Assembly: GCA_016715645.1 (NCBI GenBank)
Contig: JADJZR010000026.1
Coordinates: forward strand, 1-9,147
DNA: 9,147 nucleotides
Direction: 5' to 3'
Source of the DNA: Elusimicrobiota bacterium
GTDB lineage: Bacteria; Elusimicrobiota; Elusimicrobia; FEN-1173
Shown here: piece after piece, positions 1-4,665 of the stretch
How positions within the stretch are numbered: the first letter of the stretch is position 1
How the letters are laid out: each line of letters begins with the position of its first letter
The notes under the pieces: generated by a model
What the model was told of the DNA's origin: nothing
Database searches by the model: none
What the model saw: only the letters and a program-made list of their open reading frames with translations
Program-made: the position numbers and the translations under genes

Positions 1-22
1 CGACAATTTAACATAACAGTTA

Positions 23-205
23 TTATCGGACATCGTTTGGTGTATCCATTACCGTCGGCGTTGTGGCGTTGGTCACTTGCTTGTGGTCACTTGTCACCGT
101 GTCAACTACTTCCGCTTCAACCGCTTGCTTAACTTTGGTGATTCGATCGGTGATCTTAGCCAACGCATCGTCGGAGAAATTAATTTGTATCTGTGGTGCC
201 GTGAT
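23..205 (-). pseudogene. Out-of-frame C-terminal continuation of the terminase-like gene
   Basis: Immediately downstream of the terminase-like ORF, a second frame stays open for 60 codons and ends at tandem TAA TAA stops (23-25, then 20-22). It reads ITAPQIQINFSDDALAKITD and continues as a Lys/Glu-rich, helix-like tail. The frame begins right after an in-frame TGA (206-208) and has no ATG, GTG or TTG start with an RBS near its beginning, so it is unlikely to be an independent gene. Joining it to codon 120 of the upstream ORF by a +1 shift (skipping one base after the ATG at 207-209) would give a protein of about 180 residues. A real frameshift mutation, a sequencing error near the AAATGAAT run, or programmed +1 frameshifting are all possible. 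Confidence 0.5.
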
Positions 206-566
206 TCATTTCCGTCCGAGCGTATCTCTCCGGCATGTAAGCTCTTAAGTAGGCTATTCGGTCTAAAGTTTTCTTGGGATCAAGGGCGCATTGTTGCAGA
301 ACTCCCTCTACTCTATGGGCGTACCATCTTTTGGCCGCGGTAATCTCGGCAGCAAATGCCTTATCCTCCGCCATGTGGCGCAGTACGGTATTGTGAGTTA
401 CGCCCATTTTTTCAGCGAGAGAAGTTATAGAGTGTTCGCCGTGTGATTGAGCGAGCAAGTCACAAAATTGTCTTTTAACCTGAGCTGTAAACCCGTTAGC
501 GTGAGGGGAATCCAGGAACCCTGTTTCGGGGTCGTACAGTTCGGTGATTGACCTAGGCATGGCCAT
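180..566 (-). CDS. Terminase small subunit-like helix-turn-helix protein (probably truncated by a frameshift)
   Basis: A 128-residue protein with a clear helix-turn-helix at about residues 44-66 (SITSLAEKMGVTHNTVLRHM). It is followed by an acidic/basic helix (DKAFAAEITAAKRWYAHRVE) and by LDRIAYLRAYMPERYAR, a sequence style typical of phage terminase small subunits, which recognise packaging sites and recruit the large subunit. The family assignment is by pattern only; another DNA-binding protein is possible. The last nine residues (MNHGTTDTN) look like out-of-frame sequence, because a good C-terminal tail continues in another frame at 23-205. There is no Shine-Dalgarno before the ATG at 566: the upstream sequence is pyrimidine-rich and promoter-like and directly abuts the start. 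Translation may be leaderless, from this ATG or from the third codon (ATG at 560). The gene is transcribed away from the rest of the window. Confidence 0.55.
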   Translation of the reverse strand: MAMPRSITELYDPETGFLDSPHANGFTAQVKRQFCDLLAQSHGEHSITSLAEKMGVTHNTVLRHMAEDKAFAAEITAAKRWYAHRVEGVLQQCALDPKKTLDRIAYLRAYMPERYARTEMNHGTTDTN

Positions 567-597
567 ATCATATGAAAGAAAGGGGAGTAAAAGTCAA
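567..597 (-). promoter_or_regulatory. Possible promoter directly abutting the terminase-like start
   Basis: On the minus strand, TTGACT (597-592) is followed by TATGAT (572-567) with a long 19-bp spacer; a 17-bp spacer would give only CATATG. Transcription would begin at or inside the first codons, fitting the absence of an RBS. Suggestive rather than strong. Confidence 0.3.
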
Positions 598-1011
598 GTA
601 TTAAATAATGAGACAGGATATCAAATAGTGATAATGGTAATTAGATATGCGCAAAGGAGGTACATTAGTCGATAAAAATAAATTTATCGATTGGCTTGAG
701 GTGCTGGTATAGCCGGGGAATTTATGGGCACGGACGCATTTGATTTCGGGCGCGTGAGGGCGGGATCCGATATTTCCCTGCCCTGTTGTTGGGGTTAGCG
801 TTTGTGCGCTTGTGGCCATTGCTGGCCGGTCTAAAATGTTTTCATTCCCGTCGATGGGAACTATCCGATTATCCTTGTGAGGTCCTCGGAACAAAACCCC
901 TTATCCATAAATCCTAATTTATTGTAGGAGATGAGCGCTAGTGGATGTCAAGCTATTTTTTAAATTGCCGATAATCTATGATGAGGGGGACACCGACGGA
1001 CGTCTACCCCC
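598..1011. other. Gene-poor divergent spacer
   Basis: This spacer lies between the leftward terminase-like gene and the rightward early genes. It contains a perfect 8-bp inverted repeat (669-690) and a canonical AAAGGAGG at 653-660 with no start codon at working distance. Two very short ORFs overlap this area: 647-712 (22 codons including stop, containing LVDKNKFIDWLEVLV) and 724-798 (24 residues, preceded by GGGG). A 97-codon leftward reading frame at 601-894 has no usable RBS and a composition unlike the neighbouring proteins. I see no convincing full-size gene. The region could hold operators or a decayed gene. Confidence 0.5.
669..690. repeat. Perfect inverted repeat TCGATAAA-N6-TTTATCGA
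   Basis: Two 8-bp arms (669-676 and 683-690) flank AATAAA. The A/T-rich arms and the position between divergent transcription units suggest an operator for a dimeric repressor rather than a terminator. No matching repressor gene is visible in the window. Confidence 0.5.
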
Positions 1012-1040
1012 TTGACAGTGTATCGAATATGATATAATAT
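994..1040 (+). promoter_or_regulatory. Strong sigma70-type promoter with upstream CGACGG element
   Basis: TTGACA at 1012-1017, a 17-bp spacer and TAATAT at 1035-1040 give a near-consensus promoter, with a predicted start near 1047. CGACGG at 994-999 ends 12 bp before the -35. The same element sits at matching distance at the promoter at 1261 and, inverted, at the leftward promoter at 9102. The promoter drives the rightward gene run. Confidence 0.8.
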
Positions 1041-1075
1041 GAATGCCTAGCAAACAAATGATAAAGGGGAATAAA

Positions 1076-1237
1076 ATGACCGACGATAAAGAACGGAAAT
1101 ATAATGAGCTTATCGAAGCAATAAAAAATCTCCTCAAAGCCCTTGAACCAAGGATGATGAGGACAGGAGCATCTCAAGCGGAGGAAATGGCATTTAAAAA
1201 AACGATGGACGCGATTAAAAGTGTGGAGTGTTTATAA
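1076..1237 (+). CDS. Small charged helical phage protein, unknown function
   Basis: A 53-residue protein starting MTDDKERKYNELIEAIKNLL, the first gene after the promoter at 1012. I chose the ATG at 1076 because AAAGGGG lies 6 bases upstream; the in-frame ATG at 1043 would sit at the predicted transcript start with no RBS. The sequence is mostly amphipathic helix with Lys/Glu-rich faces and no Cys pair, membrane segment or recognisable motif. The stop is followed after only a few bases by the upstream element of the next promoter, so the gene may be a separately controlled early gene. Not recognised. Confidence 0.75.
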   Translation: MTDDKERKYNELIEAIKNLLKALEPRMMRTGASQAEEMAFKKTMDAIKSVECL

Positions 1238-1243
1238 TGCCAT

Positions 1244-1289
1244 CGACGGTAAAATAAATCTTGACAATGTTTCGTAAATGATATATTCT
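1244..1289 (+). promoter_or_regulatory. Second rightward sigma70-type promoter with upstream CGACGG element
   Basis: TTGACA at 1261-1266, a 17-bp spacer and TATTCT at 1284-1289; predicted start near 1296. The upstream element ATCGACGGTAAA (1243-1254, preceded by A at 1242) has its CGACGG 11 bp before the -35. The spacer resembles that of the 1012 promoter (TCG...ATGATA in both), suggesting a common origin or a shared regulator. Confidence 0.75.
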
Positions 1290-1332
1290 AAATACGCAGG
1301 ACGACACACACAAAGCAAAAAGGGGAAATAAA

Positions 1333-1593
1333 ATGAGAACATACAAAGTGCACGAAGATGGAGGGCATGGGTGGTTAGAGGTTAGCAAGGCGGAAATTAT
1401 GGCAACGCCGGTGGCTGTAACTCCATATTCCTACCAAGATAATAAAAATGTTTATCTTGAAGAAGACTGCGACAAATGGAGATTTCTTTCTTACCTAGAA
1501 TCTAGGAGAAAAATTTACATTGGAAACAATTTACCACAAAGGCGATGCCCCATGCGCTCAATGCGCAGTTTCTCAAAGGGGGGAACAAAATGA
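1333..1593 (+). CDS. Small phage protein of the GHGWLEV...YLEEDCD type, unknown function
   Basis: An 86-residue protein whose ATG has AAAAAGGGG 6 bases upstream. The core, with DGGHGWLEVSKAEI near residues 9-22 and PYSYQDNKNVYLEEDCD near 31-47, resembles short proteins I associate with phage and plasmid accessory regions. No biochemical role is known to me and I can name no domain. After about residue 68 the sequence becomes Arg-rich and low in character (RRCPMRSMRSFSKGGTK). This tail is encoded by DNA that also carries a GCGC hairpin (1554-1566) and the next gene's RBS, so it probably has little function of its own. The TGA stop overlaps the ATG of the next gene (ATGA), indicating translational coupling. 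Confidence 0.75.
   Translation: MRTYKVHEDGGHGWLEVSKAEIMATPVAVTPYSYQDNKNVYLEEDCDKWRFLSYLESRRKIYIGNNLPQRRCPMRSMRSFSKGGTK
1554..1566 (+). repeat. Variant GCGC hairpin upstream of an RBS
   Basis: GCGC-TCAAT-GCGC lies 8 bases before the AAAGGGGGG of the gene at 1590. It resembles the GCGC-AATTCC-GCGC modules found at 3894 and 4319 in the same position relative to an RBS, but the loop differs, so it may be an independent case. Confidence 0.35.
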
Positions 1594-1862
1594 AAATAAA
1601 AATAAGCATACCAAATGACTATAACTCCGACGAGGATGTAAAAAAGGCCATCGATGAAATTTATCATGGGGATATTGAAGCATGTGAATCGGATGAGGGG
1701 CGATTGATAATTGAGGAATTGGCAGGGATTGCTAGGGGTGGCGGATTGGAATTTGTAGAGGAAACCGACTATGGGGCCATTTGGAGCGGTAGTAAAAAGA
1801 AAATTAAAGAAGTGATAGACCGACTCCCAAGATGGGCGGGATGGGGAATTGAGGGGGATTAA
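1590..1862 (+). CDS. Small acidic phage protein, unknown function
   Basis: A 90-residue protein starting MKIKISIPNDYNSDEDVKKA. The ATG at 1590 has AAAGGGGGG 6 bases upstream and overlaps the preceding stop as ATGA; the longer frame from 1545 would start inside the previous gene with no RBS. The protein is Asp/Glu-rich (DEIYHGDIEACESDEG), has a central IIEELAGIARGGGLEF segment, and ends RLPRWAGWGIEGD. The alternating beta-like N-terminus and helical remainder suggest a compact alpha/beta fold. There are no membrane segments and no metal-binding cluster. Not recognised. Confidence 0.75.
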   Translation: MKIKISIPNDYNSDEDVKKAIDEIYHGDIEACESDEGRLIIEELAGIARGGGLEFVEETDYGAIWSGSKKKIKEVIDRLPRWAGWGIEGD

Positions 1863-2024
1863 ATGGATACCTTGGATCTAATGGAAACCAAGTACCACCT
1901 CATAGAATCAAGCCTAAGCGAATCTGAAGCGATTCTGGCTCATGATGCGTGTAATTTGGCCATGGCGTTCATTGGGCAAGTAAATGGGCGTATTCGCCGT
2001 ACGTGGGCCATTTCGGCCAACTAA
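1863..2024 (+). CDS. Small helical phage protein, unknown function
   Basis: A 53-residue protein starting MDTLDLMETKYHLIESSLSE. The ATG directly follows the previous stop codon, and GAGGGGG ends 5 bases upstream inside the previous gene's last codons. The sequence suggests two helices (about residues 3-25 and 27-45) and a basic end, GRIRRTWAISAN. Tight packing and the RBS support it as real. No motif allows a functional guess. Confidence 0.65.
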   Translation: MDTLDLMETKYHLIESSLSESEAILAHDACNLAMAFIGQVNGRIRRTWAISAN

Positions 2025-2043
2025 CTAAAAAAGGGGAAAAATC

Positions 2044-2226
2044 ATGAAAAGGTCAATAATTGATTGTGAAATAGAAAAAGAGTATTACAAACAATCCAAT
2101 GGGAAAGCTATAGAATTGTCAAAAATAGTTCCTTTCTTTAATTATTGCCAAATTGAAATAGAGAAAGGCGCTCAAATTGTTGAAACTGTTCGCAAAGCGG
2201 TCGTAATTTTTTGCGTAAATGCTTAA
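2044..2226 (+). CDS. Small phage protein, unknown function
   Basis: A 60-residue protein starting MKRSIIDCEIEKEYYKQSNG with AAAAAAGGGG 7 bases upstream of the ATG. It has a charged N-terminal half and a more hydrophobic C-terminal stretch (about residues 42-60, VETVRKAVVIFCVNA at the end) that is too interrupted by charge to be a clear membrane helix. The coding sequence is markedly A/T-rich compared with the DUF932 gene that follows 35 bases later. Not recognised. Confidence 0.65.
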   Translation: MKRSIIDCEIEKEYYKQSNGKAIELSKIVPFFNYCQIEIEKGAQIVETVRKAVVIFCVNA

Positions 2227-2261
2227 AAAAATTAGTACACACTAAAAAAAAGGGGACTACC

Positions 2262-3200
2262 ATGCACAACATTAATTCGATGATGTATTACGGAGCAAAG
2301 CCGTGGCATAAACTTGGGACAGAAGTATCAGAAGCTCAAACTTCAGCCCAAGCGATTATCGCGGCGGGGTTGGATTGGAAGGTTGATAAGGTTCAACTTA
2401 TAAGGTCGGACAATTCCGCCCCGGTGGATAATTTTGCCACCGTCAGAAGTGATAACAAAGACACGTTGGGTGTTGTCGGCCATGTTTACGAGCCACTCCA
2501 AAACAACGGCGCATTTAGTTTTTTTGACGCCATTGTTGGGGAGAAAGCCGCAATTTATCACACGGCCGGATCTTTGGGCAAAGGCGAAGCCGTTTGGATG
2601 TTGGCCAAATTACCTGGGTATATTCGGACGGTTGGGGATGATATCTCGGAAAAATACCTGTTATTGACAAACAGACATGATGGGCGGGGGGCTGTTAGTG
2701 TTATGTTCACCCCCATCCGTGTAGTCTGTCAAAATACGCTTAACGTCGCCCTATCGTGGGCCGAAAGGAAATTCCACGCTAAACACACCTCAAACTTAGG
2801 GAACAAAATCCGAGACGTTAGGGAATACTTAGGGCTGATCGATGCAAAGACGGCCTTGTTTGAGGACGCGACGAGAAAATTAGCAACTGTTCAACTAACC
2901 CGAGACGCGTGGGAAGGTTACGTGAAAAAATCGGGCCTAATTCCGCCCGAAATTCAGGGCGAAAAAATGTCAACCCGCGCCTATAACATCATGGAGGACG
3001 TTTCCCGATTGTTTGAACATGGGAAAGGGCAGGACATGCCAGGAGCACGCCACACGGCATGGGGGGCCTTTAATGCCGTTGTTGAGTATGTAGACTACCA
3101 ACGGGCGACAAAAGAGGGAAAAAGGGCCGAAAGTCTTCTGTTCGGTTCCGGCGCGAATATCAAACAAACAGCGTGGGACAATGCTTTAGCATTGGTTTGA
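2262..3200 (+). CDS. DUF932 (TIGR03299-type) phage/plasmid-like protein
   Basis: A 312-residue protein, about the usual length of the family. I recognise the N-terminal signature SMMYYGAKPWHKLGTEVSEA followed by AGLDWKVDKVQLI. Further features are YEPLQNNGAFSFFDAIVGE near residues 83-101, LLLTNRHDGRGAVSVMFTPIRVVCQNTL near 132-159, and a C-terminal helical region ending LLFGSGANIKQTAWDNALALV. DUF932 proteins are common on phages and plasmids; their biochemical role is not established. The ATG at 2262 has AAAAAAAGGGG 7 bases upstream, so I prefer it to the in-frame ATG at 2211, which lies inside the previous gene. It is the largest gene of the rightward run and is followed by a structured spacer (3214-3266). 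Confidence 0.9.
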   Translation: MHNINSMMYYGAKPWHKLGTEVSEAQTSAQAIIAAGLDWKVDKVQLIRSDNSAPVDNFATVRSDNKDTLGVVGHVYEPLQNNGAFSFFDAIVGEKAAIYHTAGSLGKGEAVWMLAKLPGYIRTVGDDISEKYLLLTNRHDGRGAVSVMFTPIRVVCQNTLNVALSWAERKFHAKHTSNLGNKIRDVREYLGLIDAKTALFEDATRKLATVQLTRDAWEGYVKKSGLIPPEIQGEKMSTRAYNIMEDVSRLFEHGKGQDMPGARHTAWGAFNAVVEYVDYQRATKEGKRAESLLFGSGANIKQTAWDNALALV

Positions 3201-3213
3201 TAATCGTGACGGG

Positions 3214-3266
3214 TCCCCCCATAACATCGGGGGGATTAAACGACGAGCCAGGTCCGAAGTCCTGGC
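3214..3266 (+). promoter_or_regulatory. Two consecutive GC-rich hairpins in the leader of the TPGPW genes
   Basis: The first hairpin pairs TCCCCCC (3214-3220) with GGGGGGA (3229-3235) around ATAACATC. The second pairs GCCAGG (3247-3252) with CCTGGC (3261-3266) around TCCGAAGT. Neither is followed by a T-run, so they do not look like intrinsic terminators. They may protect or process the transcript after the DUF932 gene, or set expression of the downstream gene, whose AAAAGGGGG lies a few bases further on. The G6 run could also compete with the G-rich RBS for pairing. Confidence 0.5.
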
Positions 3267-3287
3267 GAAAATAAAAGGGGGAACAAT

Positions 3288-3596
3288 ATGACAACACAAA
3301 CCAAAACCACATACACACCGGGGCCGTGGGAATTAGTTCACCACACCGCCCCTGAACATGACGGTGACAGGGCAATATATGGTCCTGGAAAAAATCCGAC
3401 GTTTATATGCGACATGAACGGGGGGCCAAACGATGATAGCGAGACCCTGGCCAATGCCCGCCTTATCGCGACGGCGCCGGAACTGTTGGGAGTGGCTAAA
3501 ACTTTCTCCCAATTTTTGGGAGTGATTGGCCACCATGAAAAAATGAAGTCAGGCGTTGATGCTGTCATATCCAAAGCCGAAGGACGGGGGGAATAA
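3288..3596 (+). CDS. Small TPGPW-family phage protein, copy 1
   Basis: A 102-residue protein with the two signatures of this widespread phage accessory family: TPGPWELV near residues 8-15 and ANARLIATAPELLGVAKTF near residues 56-74, followed by a helical C-terminus ending AEGRGE. AAAAGGGGG lies 6 bases before the ATG. The family's function is unknown; it usually sits in variable early regions of phages of Gram-negative hosts. The next gene is a paralogue that begins one base after this stop, so the pair is translationally linked and arose by tandem duplication. The middle segment (DRAIYGPGKNPTFICDMNGG) suggests a small beta region. Confidence 0.85.
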   Translation: MTTQTKTTYTPGPWELVHHTAPEHDGDRAIYGPGKNPTFICDMNGGPNDDSETLANARLIATAPELLGVAKTFSQFLGVIGHHEKMKSGVDAVISKAEGRGE

Positions 3597-3597
3597 A

Positions 3598-3891
3598 ATG
3601 AAAACTCAAACACATACGCCGGGACCATGGAGTGTTGGGTGCGAAGACTTAGGTGGTGAAGCCCTCTGTTATAAAGTTTACGGGAAAGATAACCAAAAAA
3701 TTGCCACTGTTGGGCGGTGGAATAGCGTCGGGGATCACGCAAACGCCCGTCTCATAGCATCCGCGCCGGAACTGCTGGAAATTGCTTACGCCTATAGAAA
3801 TTTACTTAAATCCATGTCCCAGTCAGACGGTGAAGTGGCAACATTTAACTATATCGAATCGGTGCTAGCCAAGGCCGAAGGCCGTATCTAA
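3598..3891 (+). CDS. Small TPGPW-family phage protein, copy 2
   Basis: A 97-residue paralogue of the preceding gene, with THTPGPWSVG near residues 5-14, ANARLIASAPELLEIAYAY near residues 48-66, and a C-terminal helix ending VLAKAEGRI, close to the SKAEGRGE ending of copy 1. The ATG at 3598 is preceded by GGGGGG with 6 bases between; the in-frame ATG at 3556 lies inside copy 1 with no RBS. The central beta-like part (CYKVYGKDNQKIATVGRW) differs strongly between the copies, whereas the two signatures are kept. This would fit a conserved scaffold with a diversified surface. Function unknown. Confidence 0.85.
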   Translation: MKTQTHTPGPWSVGCEDLGGEALCYKVYGKDNQKIATVGRWNSVGDHANARLIASAPELLEIAYAYRNLLKSMSQSDGEVATFNYIESVLAKAEGRI

Positions 3892-3893
3892 AC

Positions 3894-3907
3894 GCGCAAT
3901 TCCGCGC
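3894..3907 (+). repeat. GCGC-AATTCC-GCGC module, copy 1
   Basis: GCGC (3894-3897), AATTCC, GCGC (3904-3907) can form a 4-bp hairpin. It begins two bases after the stop of the TPGPW gene and runs directly into AAAGGGGG, the RBS of the gene at 3920. Confidence 0.6.
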
Positions 3908-3919
3908 AAAGGGGGATAT

Positions 3920-4084
3920 ATGGAAACAGTCCACATAGAACAAAGACCAAGTAACGTAGAAGGGCGCTGGTGGTCGATTGATGAGCAAAGATACTATCGG
4001 AAGACGTTTGTATTTCTATGGGAAGCGAAACAATGGGCGCTTAGAATGTGCGGTGATGACGTGAAAATTGTAGTCCATGACTAA
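3920..4084 (+). CDS. Small Trp-rich phage protein, unknown function
   Basis: A 54-residue protein starting METVHIEQRPSNVEGRWWSI and ending CGDDVKIVVHD. The ATG has AAAGGGGG 4 bases upstream, itself preceded by the GCGC-AATTCC-GCGC module. The sequence looks like a small globular domain: basic and aromatic in the middle (RWWSIDEQRYYRKTFVFLWE), then a helix (EAKQWALRMCG) and a final beta-like strand. Its stop overlaps the RBS of the next tiny gene. I know of no family for it, but the clean RBS and packing make it credible. Confidence 0.65.
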   Translation: METVHIEQRPSNVEGRWWSIDEQRYYRKTFVFLWEAKQWALRMCGDDVKIVVHD

Positions 4085-4093
4085 GGGTGCACT

Positions 4094-4213
4094 GTGAAAC
4101 AATGCGAAAAATGCGGTGCAATGCTTGCAATGGTTGAGTGTTACGAATGGACAATGACGGGATGGGTAAAGTCCGAACCTCGAGAAGTTTACCACGAATG
4201 CAAAGGGGGTTAA
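4094..4213 (+). CDS. 39-residue Cys-pair mini-protein (probable zinc-binding)
   Basis: A GTG-started 39-residue protein, VKQCEKCGAMLAMVECYEWT onward, ending YHECKGG. It has CEKC at residues 4-7 and two further cysteines near 16 and 36, plus a His two residues before the last Cys, enough for one small zinc site. AAGGG lies 8 bases upstream, overlapping the previous gene's TAA. Its own last codons (AAA GGG GGT) form the RBS for the next start codon. Such single-knuckle proteins are common in phage early regions; their partners are generally unknown. Confidence 0.55.
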   Translation: MKQCEKCGAMLAMVECYEWTMTGWVKSEPREVYHECKGG

Positions 4214-4214
4214 A

Positions 4215-4259
4215 TTGAAACGGTTTACACAAACTAAGGGGGCAACCGTATGCTTATAA
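4215..4259 (+). CDS. Possible 14-residue leader peptide (TTG start)
   Basis: TTG at 4215, spaced 5 bases from AAAGGGGG, opens a 14-codon frame (KRFTQTKGATVCL after the start) that ends inside the next small gene. It may be a translational-coupling leader for the hydrophobic peptide at 4250, since its codons contain that gene's AAGGGGG. It may equally be chance. Confidence 0.25.
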   Translation: MKRFTQTKGATVCL

Positions 4260-4312
4260 CTTACTGCGTTTTTGTTGTTGTTTTGTTGTTGGCTACTCAC
4301 TTGAATGCGTAG
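4250..4312 (+). CDS. 20-residue hydrophobic single-span mini-protein
   Basis: A 20-residue peptide reading MLITYCVFVVVLLLATHLNA. It is essentially one transmembrane helix (residues 2-16) with a short polar tail. AAGGGGG lies 6 bases before the ATG, matching the RBS style of all its neighbours. The codons are strikingly biased to GTT/TTG (a T/G-rich track at 4268-4292), unlike nearby genes. It could be an inner-membrane micropeptide that modulates a host membrane protein or protects against superinfection. It could also be a non-functional frame over low-complexity DNA; the RBS is the main argument that it is real. Confidence 0.45.
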   Translation: MLITYCVFVVVLLLATHLNA

Positions 4313-4318
4313 GCACGC

Positions 4319-4332
4319 GCGCAATTCCGCGC
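4319..4332 (+). repeat. GCGC-AATTCC-GCGC module, copy 2
   Basis: Identical in its 14-base core to the copy at 3894. It begins 7 bases after the stop of the hydrophobic peptide and leads into AAATGGGGG, the RBS of the gene at 4347. An additional CG upstream gives a run of alternating CGCGCGC. Confidence 0.6.
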
Positions 4333-4346
4333 AAATGGGGGATAAT

Positions 4347-4661
4347 ATGAGTAAACCAGAATGGAATGAGTCTGTACACGTATTTTGTAAACAGCACGGA
4401 GCGGGGGTGTTGTTCAAGCGGTGGGCAACGAAACGATGTTCAAGTATGGAAAAAGCATGGGAGTCAGCACCACCTAAATGGTTGGGATGGATAGCCACAC
4501 GCCCAGGAATATTAGATCAACGAACACTTAGACTAAGTGATATTGCATGGGGAAAGTCATGGGAGAAAGCATTGAAAACGGCCTATGAGAACCAGGCAAA
4601 ATGGCTCCGCAAGAACGCCCGGCCTAACTTCACTCGCTCAATTCCACGCAAAAAGGGATAA
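4347..4661 (+). CDS. Small Trp-rich phage protein, unknown function
   Basis: A 104-residue protein starting MSKPEWNESVHVFCKQHGAG. The ATG at 4347 has GGGGG 5 bases upstream; the in-frame start at 4305 lacks an RBS and overlaps the repeat module. The central EKAWESAPPKWLGWIATRPG (around residues 36-55) resembles phage proteins with an 'A W x x (A/C)P...W L L W' motif, but I cannot name a function. The C-terminus (KNARPNFTRSIPRKKG) is basic, and its last residues are encoded by a degenerate copy of the repeat module, so that tail may be an accidental extension. It is followed closely by a zinc-ribbon gene. Confidence 0.7.
   Translation: MSKPEWNESVHVFCKQHGAGVLFKRWATKRCSSMEKAWESAPPKWLGWIATRPGILDQRTLRLSDIAWGKSWEKALKTAYENQAKWLRKNARPNFTRSIPRKKG
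4635..4649 (+). repeat. Degenerate copy of the GCGC-AATTCC module
   Basis: CGCTC-AATTCC-ACGC keeps the AATTCC centre and position just before an RBS (AAAAAGGG for the gene at 4666), but has lost perfect GCGC arms. It lies inside the last codons of the preceding gene. Confidence 0.45.
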
Positions 4662-4665
4662 ATTT

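Noticed and set aside
63..343. Two rightward ORFs at the left end
   Set aside because: They are antisense to the terminase-like gene and its tail, which show a real helix-turn-helix and a coherent C-terminal sequence.
601..894. Leftward 97-codon ORF in the divergent spacer
   Set aside because: It would need a TTG start with only about two bases after the nearest GGGG, its composition (Thr/Pro/His-rich, then Ser/Tyr/His repeats) is unlike the other proteins, and I recognise no family in it.
941..1015. Rightward 24-codon GTG ORF (VDVKLFFKLPIIYDEG...)
   Set aside because: It has GGAG ten bases upstream, but its stop lies within the -35 box of a strong promoter and nothing else supports it. It may deserve a conservation check but I would not annotate it.
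3338..4498. Long leftward ORFs opposite the TPGPW genes and the 3920-4661 genes
   Set aside because: They are antisense to genes with good RBSs and recognised motifs, and their own sequences lack RBSs and look like random Ser/His/Phe-rich translation.
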